This document shows positions 33,888-42,420 of a stretch of 64,000 nt of DNA, one piece after another. The notes under the pieces were generated by a model. The model was given only the letters and a program-made list of their open reading frames with translations. It ran no database searches and was not told the DNA's origin. The DNA comes from an uncultured Mycoplasmatota bacterium. Lineage in GTDB: Bacteria; Bacillota_I; Bacilli_A; RF39; UBA660. Each line of letters starts with the position of its first letter. Position 1 is the first letter of the stretch. The position numbers and the translations under genes were made by a program. The stretch spans positions 58,580-122,579 of the forward strand of contig CAMJBC010000007.1 in assembly GCA_946403755.1 (NCBI GenBank), in the 5' to 3' direction.

Positions 33888-34208
33888 ATGCAACAAGTAT
33901 TTAACAAATTAGTTCGTGACAAAATTCCAGAAAAGATAGAATCTAATGGAGAAAAAGCTTATACAAGAATTCTAAGTGATGAAGAATACAAAATTGAACT
34001 TGAAAAGAAATTAAATGAAGAGTATCAAGAAGTATTATCATCAAGTGGAAAAGATAGAATAGAAGAATTAGCAGATATGTTAGAGATTATTAAATGTCTA
34101 GCAGCATTAGAAAATTCTTCATTAGAAGAAGTAGAAGAAGTAGCAAAACAAAAAGCATTAAAAAGAGGATCTTTTGATAAAAGAATATTTTTAGAAAGGA
34201 CAGAATAA
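33888..34208 (+). CDS. MazG-like nucleoside triphosphate pyrophosphohydrolase
   Basis: 106 residues. It starts FNKLVRDKIPEKIESNGEKAY and carries the all-alpha NTP-PPase motif LNEEYQEVL followed by EELADMLEIIKCLA, where the acidic residues bind Mg. Proteins of this kind, often labelled phosphoribosyl-ATP pyrophosphohydrolase-like, hydrolyse non-canonical NTPs; the his operon link can be ignored here. The ribosome site is GAAGGGG. It is followed 3 bases later by ftsY. Confidence 0.82.
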   Translation: MQQVFNKLVRDKIPEKIESNGEKAYTRILSDEEYKIELEKKLNEEYQEVLSSSGKDRIEELADMLEIIKCLAALENSSLEEVEEVAKQKALKRGSFDKRIFLERTE

Positions 34209-34211
34209 ATT

Positions 34212-35408
34212 ATGGGACTATTTAGTAAAATTAAAAGTATATTTAGTAAAAAAGAAGAAAAAGCTAAAGAATTAACAGAAGAAGAAAAAATAGAAGTTTA
34301 TGAAGAACCAGAAGAGGAAGAGGAACTTGAAGAAGAAACTGAAGTAGAGGAAGAAGAACAAGTTGAAGAAATTGAACAAGAAGAATCTGAGGAAGAACCA
34401 GAAGAAGTAATTGAAGAACCTAAAAAAGAGAAAAAGTCTATATTTAAAAAGAAAGAAAAAATATCTAAAGAAGAGAAGATAGATATTGTTGAAACAGAAA
34501 AATATGTAGAAGGTTTATCTAAATCAAGAGATAATTTTGTAAACAAGTTATCTGTATTAGGTATTAAATATACTAAAGTTAGTGATGAATTTTATGATGA
34601 ATTAGAAGAAATATTAATTACTGCTGATATTGGTGTTAATACAGTTATGGATTTTGTTGATAGGCTAAAAAAACGTGTTAAAGAAGAAAATATAGAAGAT
34701 TTTGATTATTTAAAAGAAGTTATAGTTGATGAATTATTTATGATTTATGTTGGAGATGAGGTTTTATCTTCAAAATTAAATCTTAAAGATAATGAATTAA
34801 ATGTAGTTTTATTTGTAGGAGTAAATGGTGTTGGTAAAACAACAAGTATTGCTAAAATAGCTAATAAACTTAAAAATGATGGTAAAAAAGTTATGTTAAT
34901 AGCAGGTGATACTTTTAGAGCAGGTGCTGTTAATCAATTAAAAGAATGGGCTGATAGAATAAAAGTAGATTTCTATGGTGATGATAGAACAGACCCATCA
35001 GCAGTTATTTATGATGGCCTTCATAAAGCAAAAGATGAAAATTATGATGTAGTTCTTGTAGATACAGCAGGACGTTTACAAAATAAAGATAACTTAATGA
35101 AAGAACTTGAAAAAATGAATAGAGTTATTGGTGAAATAGTACCAGGTAATCCAATAGAGACATTACTTGTTATAGATGCTACTACTGGACAAAATGGTAT
35201 AAGCCAAGCTAAAAGTTTTAAAGAAATTACAAATATTACAGGAATTATTCTTACTAAACTAGATGGTACAGCTAAAGGTGGTATTGTTCTTGCAATTAAA
35301 GAATTAGTAGATATACCAGTTAAATTTGTAGGATTAGGTGAAAAAGAAACTGATATGATTCCATTTGATATTGAAAAATATATCTATGGTTTATTTAAGG
35401 AGTTCTAA
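34212..35408 (+). CDS. ftsY: Signal recognition particle receptor FtsY
   Basis: 398 residues. A Glu-rich N-terminal A domain (about 15-95) is followed by the N domain and the GTPase G domain, with GVNGVGKTTSIAKIANKL (G1), DTFRAGAVNQL (G2), DTAGRLQNKDNLMKEL (G3), TKLDGTAKGG (G4) and GLGEKETDMIPFD. It docks ribosome-SRP complexes at the membrane. The A domain is very acidic, possibly mediating lipid or translocon contact. Its TAA overlaps the ylxM start by one base. Confidence 0.97.
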   Translation: MGLFSKIKSIFSKKEEKAKELTEEEKIEVYEEPEEEEELEEETEVEEEEQVEEIEQEESEEEPEEVIEEPKKEKKSIFKKKEKISKEEKIDIVETEKYVEGLSKSRDNFVNKLSVLGIKYTKVSDEFYDELEEILITADIGVNTVMDFVDRLKKRVKEENIEDFDYLKEVIVDELFMIYVGDEVLSSKLNLKDNELNVVLFVGVNGVGKTTSIAKIANKLKNDGKKVMLIAGDTFRAGAVNQLKEWADRIKVDFYGDDRTDPSAVIYDGLHKAKDENYDVVLVDTAGRLQNKDNLMKELEKMNRVIGEIVPGNPIETLLVIDATTGQNGISQAKSFKEITNITGIILTKLDGTAKGGIVLAIKELVDIPVKFVGLGEKETDMIPFDIEKYIYGLFKEF

Positions 35409-35701
35409 TGAAAGAAAGAGAATATATTTTATCTTTATATGAAATATATAAAGAATTATTAAGTGATAGAGAAAGAGATTATTTTGAAAACTATTACTAT
35501 GAAGATTATAATTTACAAGAAATAGCAGATAATTATGAAGTTAGTAAATCTTATGTGGGTAAATTTATTAATGAAATAGAGTCTAAATTAAAAAAATATG
35601 AAGGTGCTTTAAAATTATTAGATAAATTTAGCAGAATTAGAAAACTAATAGATGATGAAGAGAATGAAGTATTAAAAATAAAGATAGAAGAAATATTGTA
35701 A
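35408..35701 (+). CDS. ylxM: YlxM-type HTH protein (UPF0122)
   Basis: 97 residues with a sigma-70 region 4-like helix-turn-helix: LLSDRERDYFENYYYEDYNLQEIADNYEVSKSYV. The start overlaps the ftsY stop (TAATG), with AAGGAG upstream. In most Gram-positives ylxM lies between ftsY and ffh and affects SRP GTPase assembly. Here ffh does not follow; two small pilin-like genes come next. Confidence 0.92.
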   Translation: MKEREYILSLYEIYKELLSDRERDYFENYYYEDYNLQEIADNYEVSKSYVGKFINEIESKLKKYEGALKLLDKFSRIRKLIDDEENEVLKIKIEEIL

Positions 35702-35731
35702 ATATATTATAATATAAGTGAGGTGTTATAT

Positions 35732-36139
35732 ATGAAATGGGGTCTTAGATGGGAACTATGTATAATAATTGTTTTCATTGTATGTCTTTTAATAGCTACA
35801 ATAGGATTAAATAAATTTGGATTATTATCACATGATGATAATAGCTATATAAGATATACTGGTACAGAAGAAGGAGATACATTTTCTTATTCTGAATTAG
35901 AGAGTATGGTTGCACAAGCAGGATCAAAGTATTATAAGAGTCATTATCCTAATGGATTAAGTAGTAATACTGCTGTTAATGTAAACAAATTATATAACGC
36001 TGGATATTTATCAACATTATATGATGGTAAAAGTAGAAGATGTACAGGATATGCATATTTAACAAAAACAGGTTCTTCATTTGGATATATAAAATGTCCA
36101 AGATATAGAAGCGAAGGATATGATGGAACATATGAGTAG
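35732..36139 (+). CDS. Small pilin-like membrane-anchored protein 1
   Basis: About 135 residues. A short N-terminus leads to one hydrophobic helix (about 8-27). The outer part has FSYSELESMVAQAGSKYY, a Gly-rich middle, VNKLYNAGYLSTLYDG, and a C-terminal Cys pair in RRCTGYAYLTKT and GYIKCPRY. This order is typical of pseudopilin-like outer domains, but no canonical GFTLIE prepilin site is seen. The frame opens with a GTG that belongs to the GAGGTG ribosome site, so ATG 35732 is chosen. It overlaps the next gene. Confidence 0.6.
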   Translation: MKWGLRWELCIIIVFIVCLLIATIGLNKFGLLSHDDNSYIRYTGTEEGDTFSYSELESMVAQAGSKYYKSHYPNGLSSNTAVNVNKLYNAGYLSTLYDGKSRRCTGYAYLTKTGSSFGYIKCPRYRSEGYDGTYE

Positions 36140-36506
36140 AACCTCAATGATATTACAAGCTCTTTTAGTAGCAGGTATACTAGGAGTAGTAATTCTAATT
36201 GGATTTAATGAAAAAGATAAAGAATATATTTCATATACAAGAAATTTAAGAACTATTTGTAATCAATATATGAAAGATAAAAAAACTAATCTAAAATTTA
36301 ATGAAACTGAACTTATATTTTTGTCAGATTTAGTTGATAAAGAATATTTAGATAGTACTGATAATAAATGGTGTATTTATAGTGTTTCTTTTACAAAAGG
36401 ATTAATATTTGGGAAGTATAAAGCTAATAAAGATTGCACTATTAAAGATGAAAATGAAACTGAAAATGATACAGTAGTTATTAATGAAACTATAAAAGAA
36501 GAATAA
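36120..36506 (+). CDS. Small pilin-like membrane-anchored protein 2
   Basis: About 124 to 128 residues depending on which of three ATGs (36120, 36123, 36132) is used; AAGGA lies just upstream and does not settle it. One hydrophobic helix (LQALLVAGILGVVILIG) is followed by an outer domain with ISYTRNLRTICNQYM, LSDLVDKEYLDSTDNKWCIY and KANKDC. The DLVDKEYLDS-Cys pattern matches VNKLYNAGYLST-Cys in the preceding protein, so the two are probably divergent homologues. The gene overlaps its neighbour by about 20 bases. Function is unknown. Confidence 0.58.
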   Translation: MMEHMSRTSMILQALLVAGILGVVILIGFNEKDKEYISYTRNLRTICNQYMKDKKTNLKFNETELIFLSDLVDKEYLDSTDNKWCIYSVSFTKGLIFGKYKANKDCTIKDENETENDTVVINETIKEE

Positions 36507-36528
36507 ATATTTATTCTTCTATTTTTTT
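36497..36528 (+). terminator. Palindromic terminator containing a stop codon
   Basis: AGAAGAATAAAT and its complement form a perfect 24-base palindrome with T7 after it. The TAA of the upstream gene is in the left arm. Confidence 0.78.
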
Positions 36529-36532
36529 ATAG

Positions 36533-36538
36533 TATAAT
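36533..36538 (+). promoter_or_regulatory. -10 box of the slipin gene
   Basis: TATAAT 20 bases before ATG 36559. The -35 spacing would fall inside the upstream terminator, and no good -35 is seen. Confidence 0.45.
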
Positions 36539-36558
36539 ATATTTGAAAGGAGTCTATT

Positions 36559-37347
36559 ATGGGAGGAACAATTATATTATTAGTTATTGTACTTATTATT
36601 ATACTAAGAAGTATCGTACAAGTTAATGAATATGAAAGGGGTATTAAATTTAATTTAGGTAAATTTAGTAAAATCATGAAACCTGGATGGAATTTAGTAT
36701 TACCAATATTCCAATCTTATAAGAAAGTAGATATTAGAACAAAAGCTGTAGATGTTCCAGAACAAGATGCTATTACAAAAGATAATGTATCTGTTAGAAT
36801 TAATGCAGTTATCTACTATAAGATATTTGATGCTAGTAAAGCTATTTTAGAAGTTGAAAATTTCTATTTTGCAGTATCTCAACTTGCACAAACTACAATG
36901 AGAAATGCTGTAGGTAGTGTTTCATTAGATGAATTATTAGCAGAAAGAGAAAAATTATCTGATACTATTTGTAAAATAATAGATCAAGCTACTGATCCAT
37001 GGGGAATCAAAGTAGAAAATGTTGAATTAAAAGATGTAACTCTTCCAGAAGATATGAAGAGAGTTATTGCTAAAGTTGCAGAAGCTGAAAGAGAAAAAGC
37101 AGCTGTTATTACTAAAGCACAAGGTGAAGTTGAAGCATCAAGAAATTTAGCAGAAGCTGCTAAAACAATGGCTACAACTCCAGGAGCATTACATTTAAGA
37201 ACATTATCTACAATTAATGATGTTTCTTCAGATCAATCTAATACATTAATATTCTGTATACCAATTGAAATGATAGATTCATTTAAAGCAGGTAATGGAA
37301 TTATTAATGCTGTTAAAAATCATAATAACAATAATAAAGAGCAATAA
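36559..37347 (+). CDS. Slipin/stomatin-type SPFH protein
   Basis: 262 residues. One N-terminal membrane helix (about 4-20), then VNEYERGIKFNLGKFSKIMKPGWNLVLP and the SPFH core with QDAITKDNVSVRINAVIYYKI, RNAVGSVSLDELLAEREKLSD and WGIKVENVELKDVTLPEDMKR. A C-terminal helical region has Ala/Glu-rich repeats for oligomerisation. Such proteins form ring or cage assemblies on membrane microdomains. A partner NfeD gene, often adjacent, is absent. The AAAGGAG ribosome site is well spaced. Confidence 0.93.
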   Translation: MGGTIILLVIVLIIILRSIVQVNEYERGIKFNLGKFSKIMKPGWNLVLPIFQSYKKVDIRTKAVDVPEQDAITKDNVSVRINAVIYYKIFDASKAILEVENFYFAVSQLAQTTMRNAVGSVSLDELLAEREKLSDTICKIIDQATDPWGIKVENVELKDVTLPEDMKRVIAKVAEAEREKAAVITKAQGEVEASRNLAEAAKTMATTPGALHLRTLSTINDVSSDQSNTLIFCIPIEMIDSFKAGNGIINAVKNHNNNNKEQ

Positions 37348-37358
37348 TGCTCTTTTTT
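37336..37358 (+). terminator. Terminator of the slipin gene
   Basis: Stem AAAGAGCA/TGCTCTTT with the TAA stop forming part of the ATAA loop, followed by Ts. Confidence 0.85.
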
Positions 37359-37360
37359 AT

Positions 37361-37389
37361 TTGCTATATTTTTCTTATAATGTTATAAT
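37361..37389 (+). promoter_or_regulatory. Promoter of the LCP gene
   Basis: TTGCTA, a 17-bp spacer and TATAAT with TGT before it, immediately after the slipin terminator. Confidence 0.72.
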
Positions 37390-37414
37390 CTATAAATGAA
37401 CAAAGGAGATTATT

Positions 37415-38869
37415 ATGGCAAAAACTAGAAAGAAACATAAATTTTTAAGATTTATAAGTACTATTATTTGGTTAGCTGCTATGGTTGCCTTAGGATTCTT
37501 AACTTATGAATTATATAAAGCAAATATTATGCCAACTAAATATTATGCTATTATCGGTGGTTTAGCATTATTCTTATTAATAATATTCTTTGCATTTATT
37601 AATCATAGTAGAACTAGAGTATGGCTATTTTTATTTAATGATTTAATATTTATTGCAGTAATAATAGCTTGTTATTTTGGTTATACTAAATTAAATGATG
37701 TTATGGATTTCTTAAAAGAAAATTTAGGTGCTAAATATGAAACTGATGTTTATTATTTTGTAGTTAATAAAAATTCTAATTATAAAAAGATTAAAGATAT
37801 TGAAGGAAAAACTATTAAATTAGTAGACGATGTTGATAATAAAGAAGAATTAGAAAGAAATATTAATAAAAAAGTAACTGTTACTTTTGATTATTTAGAT
37901 ACTATAGTAGATGCATTATATGATGTACAAGAAAAAACAGATTTAATTATATTTGTTAACTCTGGTAATTATGATGCTATGGTTGAAAACTATGAAGATT
38001 TTAGTGATAAAGTAAGTATTTTAGATGAATTAGAAATGAAATATAGAGTAGAAAATGATACTACTGGTGTTGATGTTACTGAAGATCCATTTGTTGTTTA
38101 TTTAAGTGGTATTGATACTAGAAGTGGAAAACTACCTAAGAAGAGTTTAAGTGATGTTAATATTTTATTAGTTGTTAATCCAACAGATAGAAAAATATTA
38201 ATGGTTCATACTCCTAGAGATTATTATGTTCAAGTAGCTGGTACTACTGGATTAAAAGATAAATTAACTCATGCAGGTTTAGTAGGTGGTATTAAAACAT
38301 CTAAAGCTACAATAGAAAATCTATATGATATTAAAGTACCATATCATGTTAGAGTTAATTTTAAAGCTGTTACTAAATTAGTAGATGCAGTAGGAGGTAT
38401 TACTATATATAGTGATAAGAAAACTTCATTTACTTGTTGGACAGATAGATCTTGTAGAATTAAACCAGGTAATAATAAAGTAAATGGTAAATGTGCTTTA
38501 GCATTTGCTCGTGAAAGACATGCATATAAAGAGGGAGATAGACATAGAGGTGAAAATCAAGAACAAGTAATTAGTAAATTAATAGAAAAAGTTACAAGTT
38601 CTAAAACACTTTTAACAAAATCTTCAGATATATTAAAATCTTTAGAAGGAACATTTGAAACAAATATTACTCCTGAAGAGATTACAAGCTTAGTTAAAAT
38701 GCAATTAGAAGATATGCGTGGATGGACTTTTGAAACATATAATGTTAGTGGAACAGATTCAATGGAATATACTAGAAGTTATACTTCTACACAATTATAT
38801 GTTATGAAACCAGATATGAAGACTGTTGAAACAGCTAAAACTAAAATAAAAGAAGCATTAGGAAAATAA
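37415..38869 (+). CDS. LytR-CpsA-Psr (LCP) family cell-wall glycopolymer transferase
   Basis: 484 residues. Three N-terminal membrane helices (about 9-30, 40-60 and 66-86) precede an accessory domain and the LCP catalytic domain (about 230-400): DTRSG, VNILLVVNPTDRKILMVHTPRDYYV with the key Arg, KLTHAG, VDAVGGI and ALAFARERHAYKEGDRHRGENQEQV. LCP enzymes attach teichoic acids or capsule polymers from lipid carriers to peptidoglycan. This supports a walled cell with a secondary wall polymer. The ribosome site is AAAGGAG. Confidence 0.93.
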   Translation: MAKTRKKHKFLRFISTIIWLAAMVALGFLTYELYKANIMPTKYYAIIGGLALFLLIIFFAFINHSRTRVWLFLFNDLIFIAVIIACYFGYTKLNDVMDFLKENLGAKYETDVYYFVVNKNSNYKKIKDIEGKTIKLVDDVDNKEELERNINKKVTVTFDYLDTIVDALYDVQEKTDLIIFVNSGNYDAMVENYEDFSDKVSILDELEMKYRVENDTTGVDVTEDPFVVYLSGIDTRSGKLPKKSLSDVNILLVVNPTDRKILMVHTPRDYYVQVAGTTGLKDKLTHAGLVGGIKTSKATIENLYDIKVPYHVRVNFKAVTKLVDAVGGITIYSDKKTSFTCWTDRSCRIKPGNNKVNGKCALAFARERHAYKEGDRHRGENQEQVISKLIEKVTSSKTLLTKSSDILKSLEGTFETNITPEEITSLVKMQLEDMRGWTFETYNVSGTDSMEYTRSYTSTQLYVMKPDMKTVETAKTKIKEALGK

Positions 38870-38891
38870 GAGTTTTTATAACTCTTTTTTT
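38868..38891 (+). terminator. LCP gene terminator
   Basis: Stem AAGAGTT/AACTCTT with a 5-base loop and T run. The left arm starts with the last two bases of the stop codon. Confidence 0.85.
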
Positions 38892-38892
38892 G

Positions 38893-38901
38893 TGCTAAAA
38901 T
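38893..38901 (+). promoter_or_regulatory. Extended -10 promoter of the FNT gene
   Basis: TGC-TAAAAT. It covers an in-frame ATG at 38900, which therefore cannot be the translation start. Confidence 0.6.
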
Positions 38902-38917
38902 GTTTATGGGTGATATT

Positions 38918-39571
38918 ATGAATATAAATTATAAATATTTTAAAAAATACAAAGATCGTGCAGACTTCCTTATTAAAGGTATATATGCTGGTATGATGAT
39001 TGGAATAGGTGGAATAGCATTTTTAAGTTTAGAAAATAAAATAGCAGGGTCATTCTTTTTCTCAATTGGATTATTATGTGTATGCATGTATGGTATGAAT
39101 TTATATACTGGTAAAATAGGATATATTTTAAATAATAAGCTTAGTTATTTATGGGAATTATGTTTAGGACTTGTTGGTAATTTTATAGGAGCTTATGCAG
39201 TAGGTAGAGTAATGTTACTTACTAGATTTAAAGACTCATTAGTTACTAAAGCTTTAACAGTTTCTAATTTAAAATTAAATGATAATTTATTAAGTATATT
39301 TATTTTATCTATGTTTTGTGGAATGCTAATTTATATAGCAGTAAACAATTATAAAAAAATTAATAATGAAATAGGTAAATATTTTCCAATATTCTTATGT
39401 GTAATGGTATTTATACTTTGTGGTTTTGAACACTGTGTTGCTAATATGTTATATTTTACAGTAGCACAAGTATGGACATGGAAAACATTATTATATGTAC
39501 TTATAATGGTTCTTGGTAATTCAGTAGGTTCAATAATAATAGCTTGGTTCTATAATTTATATTACAAATAA
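38918..39571 (+). CDS. Formate/nitrite transporter (FNT) family channel
   Basis: About 217 residues with six membrane helices. The family motif GFEHSVANMF appears as CGFEHCVANMLYF near residue 170, and the first helix has GIYAGMMIGIGG. FNT proteins are pentameric channels for formate, nitrite, lactate or hydrosulfide; which one is not readable here. The N-terminus is shorter than in FocA. ATG 38918 is chosen because GGGTGAT precedes it and the earlier ATG lies in the -10 box. Confidence 0.85.
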   Translation: MNINYKYFKKYKDRADFLIKGIYAGMMIGIGGIAFLSLENKIAGSFFFSIGLLCVCMYGMNLYTGKIGYILNNKLSYLWELCLGLVGNFIGAYAVGRVMLLTRFKDSLVTKALTVSNLKLNDNLLSIFILSMFCGMLIYIAVNNYKKINNEIGKYFPIFLCVMVFILCGFEHCVANMLYFTVAQVWTWKTLLYVLIMVLGNSVGSIIIAWFYNLYYK

Positions 39572-39598
39572 AAACGATTAAAAATTAATCGTTTTTTT
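39571..39598 (+). terminator. FNT gene terminator
   Basis: An 11-bp stem AAAACGATTAA/TTAATCGTTTT with AAA loop and T run, starting on the last base of the stop codon. Confidence 0.9.
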
Positions 39599-39656
39599 AT
39601 TATAAAAAGAAGTGTTTTTATCTCTTTTGTCTAATTATATATCAAGGAGGTAAAAC

Positions 39657-40214
39657 ATGAAAAAAATAACTAAGTTTTTGTTATCTATGATACTTGTATT
39701 ATCATTTGGTAAAGTATTTGCTGAAGAAATAACTCTTACTTATAGTGAATGGACTACTGATTATCCATCAAATATTCCAGAAGTATTTATACAAAGTGAA
39801 GATAGATATCATTTTTATAAAATAGTTGATGGACAAGTAGAGTATGACAATGGTTATTATACTGAATTAGATGGTTATATAAAAGATGAAGCATCTGCTA
39901 GAACATATTATAGATACATAACTAATCCATATTTAATATTTAATGCTAATAATGAAATGGTATTAAATACTAGTTATTGTCAAAAATCATTTTGCTATTC
40001 TGTTAAAAATGGAATACCAATAATGATTAATACACTTAGTAAATTTGAAAATGAATATGGTGATGATGATAGACCAGTTGTTGATCAAGAAATAGTACCA
40101 TTTACTGGTGATAATGTTATGTATTATATTGGATTATTATCTATAAGTGTAATTGGACTAGGTGCAATATTTATGGTAAGAAGAAACAAAAACAAACAAT
40201 TAAATAGAGCATAA
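39657..40214 (+). CDS. Secreted protein with a sortase-like VPFTG C-terminal anchor
   Basis: 185 residues. The signal peptide MKKITKFLLSMILVLSFGKVFA has a likely cut after VFA. The outer domain is Tyr and acid rich with one Cys pair (C108 and C113) and no family I recognise. At 147-151 VPFTG is followed by DN, a hydrophobic segment (about 154-174) and the basic tail RRNKNK. This is the layout of LPxTG sortase substrates with a variant motif. A plain C-terminal membrane anchor is the alternative. The ribosome site is AAGGAGG. Confidence 0.68.
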   Translation: MKKITKFLLSMILVLSFGKVFAEEITLTYSEWTTDYPSNIPEVFIQSEDRYHFYKIVDGQVEYDNGYYTELDGYIKDEASARTYYRYITNPYLIFNANNEMVLNTSYCQKSFCYSVKNGIPIMINTLSKFENEYGDDDRPVVDQEIVPFTGDNVMYYIGLLSISVIGLGAIFMVRRNKNKQLNRA

Positions 40215-40231
40215 ATAATTATGCTCTTTTC
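40206..40231. terminator. Shared terminator of two convergent envelope genes
   Basis: AGAGCATAA/TTATGCTCT, 9-bp stem with ATAA loop. It contains the TAA stops of both genes in its arms. Confidence 0.82.
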
Positions 40232-40821
40232 TTTTTTCTATCTATAAAGTAACCAATTACACCAAGTATAGCTCCACCTATTAATATAATAGGTATTAAT
40301 TTATTTGAAAAAGTAAAATCTTCATCTTTAAGTTCAAATGATTGTAATATTTTATTAAAATCTTCTTCAGATATTTCCTTATCATCACTTAATAATATTG
40401 TATAAATATAATTCTTTGTTGTATATACAGCACCTCTTTGATATATATCATATCCAGTTAAATCTTTACTTGGCCAATATACACCATATTTTAAAATAGA
40501 ATAACTATTAATAGAATCTCTAGTCATATCAGATATATCTATGGTCATATTATACTCTTTTAAACTATTTGAATATAAATTTTCTAAATAATCTTTTTGT
40601 CTTTTTAAATCTTCATCAGTATAATTTTTAATATTGTAACTTTCAGGATTATTACCAATAGTTATTGAAACATATTGATTATCTTTAGACCATTTATATA
40701 TATTTTCACTTATTTCTTCTTTATAACCTTCTGGTACATCTAATTTAAAATAGTCATTCTCATATGCTTTCACATTTATTATACAAATTATTAACATCAA
40801 TAATGTAAATAACTTTTTCAT
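40219..40821 (-). CDS. Unknown secreted, C-terminally anchored protein
   Basis: 200 residues. The signal peptide MKKLFTLLMLIICIINVKA is followed by an outer domain beginning ENDYFKLDVPEGYKEE, which resembles the start of PsbP/DUF1795-like folds, and a C-terminal helix (about 174-193) with the basic tail RKKKRA. There is no sortase motif. It is therefore a surface protein held by one helix. The ribosome site GGTGATGGG abuts the ATG. Its function is unknown; it is divergent from the gene at 40918. Confidence 0.68.
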   Translation of the reverse strand: MKKLFTLLMLIICIINVKAYENDYFKLDVPEGYKEEISENIYKWSKDNQYVSITIGNNPESYNIKNYTDEDLKRQKDYLENLYSNSLKEYNMTIDISDMTRDSINSYSILKYGVYWPSKDLTGYDIYQRGAVYTTKNYIYTILLSDDKEISEEDFNKILQSFELKDEDFTFSNKLIPIILIGGAILGVIGYFIDRKKKRA

Positions 40822-40838
40822 CCCATCACCAAGTAAGT

Positions 40839-40867
40839 ATTATAAACTAAAATTATTAATTATACAA
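40839..40867 (-). promoter_or_regulatory. Promoter of the gene ending at 40219
   Basis: On the minus strand TTGTAT, a 17-bp spacer and TATAAT. Confidence 0.72.
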
Positions 40868-40871
40868 ATAA

Positions 40872-40900
40872 TTTACTTTTTATTATAAAGAAGTTATAAT
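40872..40900 (+). promoter_or_regulatory. Promoter of the 40918-cdsA-rseP operon
   Basis: TTTACT, a 17-bp spacer and TATAAT, placed 4 bp from the divergent promoter's -35. Confidence 0.72.
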
Positions 40901-40917
40901 TGTTATAGGAGAAAAAT

Positions 40918-41619
40918 ATGAAAAAATTAAGAAAAGCAATGTTTGTTATTTTTATCATTTTGCTAGTTGCAGCAGGATGTATTTATATAGATTATTTTTT
41001 AGCTTCTAGGAATAATACTCATCCTAAAATAGCTATTAAAAAACAAATAGATGATAATCTATCTGTTTATAATGGAGCATTTTATAGAATGTGGTATTGT
41101 AAGTCAAATGATACTTATACATTAGGTGATTATAAAGATACTGATGCAGTATGTAATCCTAAATATGAGTATGATAATGGATACTATACAAATGGAGCAG
41201 GTATTAAAATATCTCAACATGATTTAGAAATGATTGAAGAGATATATGCCGATGAAGTAATAGAGACTATGAATAGTGATACTGTTGTTTCAAATGCAGT
41301 TTATGTTGCTGAGAATTATGCTAAACTAAAATATAAAGAGATTGAGGATAATGGAAAAGTATTAAAATCAGGTAAATATAATTTAATATCATTTCCAACA
41401 TTTGAAGAATCAAAAGGTAAATATACTTGGATATATGATAATGAAGAAAAATATTGTTTAGATGAAACAGAAGATATTAAAAAATATGCTCCATATGAAG
41501 AAGAAAAATGTGGAGAATTTGTTAATTTAACATATGATACTAAATGGTGTGAATTATATGTTAATTCTAAATTGTATTTTGATGAAGATATAAATGAAAT
41601 ATGTGGAGGGTTAGAATAA
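40918..41619 (+). CDS. Unknown membrane-anchored Cys-rich outer protein
   Basis: 233 residues, not recognised. One N-terminal helix (about 8-29) is followed by an outer domain with several Cys (YRMWYCKSND, AVCNPKYEYDNGYYTNGAG, KYCLDE, EKCGEF, KWCELY, EICGGLE) and a long helix with VIETMNSDTVVSNAVYVAENYAKLKYKEIE. The pattern EYDNGYYT also occurs in the secreted protein at 39657 (VEYDNGYYTELDG), suggesting a shared surface-protein module. The start has GGAG upstream. The stop overlaps cdsA by one base, so it leads the cdsA-rseP operon. Confidence 0.65.
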   Translation: MKKLRKAMFVIFIILLVAAGCIYIDYFLASRNNTHPKIAIKKQIDDNLSVYNGAFYRMWYCKSNDTYTLGDYKDTDAVCNPKYEYDNGYYTNGAGIKISQHDLEMIEEIYADEVIETMNSDTVVSNAVYVAENYAKLKYKEIEDNGKVLKSGKYNLISFPTFEESKGKYTWIYDNEEKYCLDETEDIKKYAPYEEEKCGEFVNLTYDTKWCELYVNSKLYFDEDINEICGGLE

Positions 41620-42410
41620 TGAAGAAAAGAGTTATAAGTGCTATTATTGCATTAATCATAGTAGTACCTTTAATAATACTAGGTGGTATCCCATATTATG
41701 TTGGAGTAGGTTTATTAAGCATTATTGGATATTATGAAATTACACAAGTATATGCAAAAGAAAAAGAAATACCTTTAAATGTAAGAATTATTTCTATGTC
41801 TACATATTTATGTTTAATAGCATCATCAATAAGAGAATATTCTTTTGTATTAGATCATAGATTTATTATTCTTAATATACTAGCTTGTATGTTACCTTTA
41901 ATAGTTTATGATAAAAGTAAATATGATAGTGATGATGCATTAAAATTACTATCTACTACATTATTATTATCAATAGCATTTAATTTTATGATTATTATTA
42001 GAAATATTAGTTTATATTATTTATTATACGTACTTATGATTACAATTATGTCTGATACTTTTGCACATTTTGTAGGTACTATGATTGGAAAGAAAAAATT
42101 ATGTCCTAAAATTTCTCCTAATAAAACAGTTGAAGGTTTTATAGGTGGTGTTTTCTTTGGAACATTTTTAGGAAGTGTACTTTTCTTAACAGTAATTAGT
42201 ACTACTGCAAATGTATTCTTAGTAATAGTTATTTCATTAATATTATCTATTATTAGTGAATTAGGAGATTTAGTATTCTCAGCTATTAAAAGAAAATATG
42301 GTGTTAAAGATTATGGCAATATTATGCCAGGACATGGTGGAGTATTAGATAGACTAGATAGTTTTATATTTGCAATACTTGCATTTTCATATTTAGTTTC
42401 ATTCTTTTAG
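41619..42410 (+). CDS. cdsA: Phosphatidate cytidylyltransferase
   Basis: 263 residues with about seven membrane helices. The C-terminal CTP transferase signature is clear: DTFAHFVGTMIGKKKL, ISPNKTVEGFIGG and KRKYGVKDYGNIMPGHGGVLDRLDS. It makes CDP-diacylglycerol, the precursor used by PgsA. An in-frame codon 18 bases upstream lies inside the preceding gene; GGAGGG is spaced correctly for ATG 41619, which overlaps the preceding TAA. uppS and dxr, usual neighbours, are absent. Confidence 0.95.
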   Translation: MKKRVISAIIALIIVVPLIILGGIPYYVGVGLLSIIGYYEITQVYAKEKEIPLNVRIISMSTYLCLIASSIREYSFVLDHRFIILNILACMLPLIVYDKSKYDSDDALKLLSTTLLLSIAFNFMIIIRNISLYYLLYVLMITIMSDTFAHFVGTMIGKKKLCPKISPNKTVEGFIGGVFFGTFLGSVLFLTVISTTANVFLVIVISLILSIISELGDLVFSAIKRKYGVKDYGNIMPGHGGVLDRLDSFIFAILAFSYLVSFF

Positions 42411-42420
42411 GAGGTAAAAA

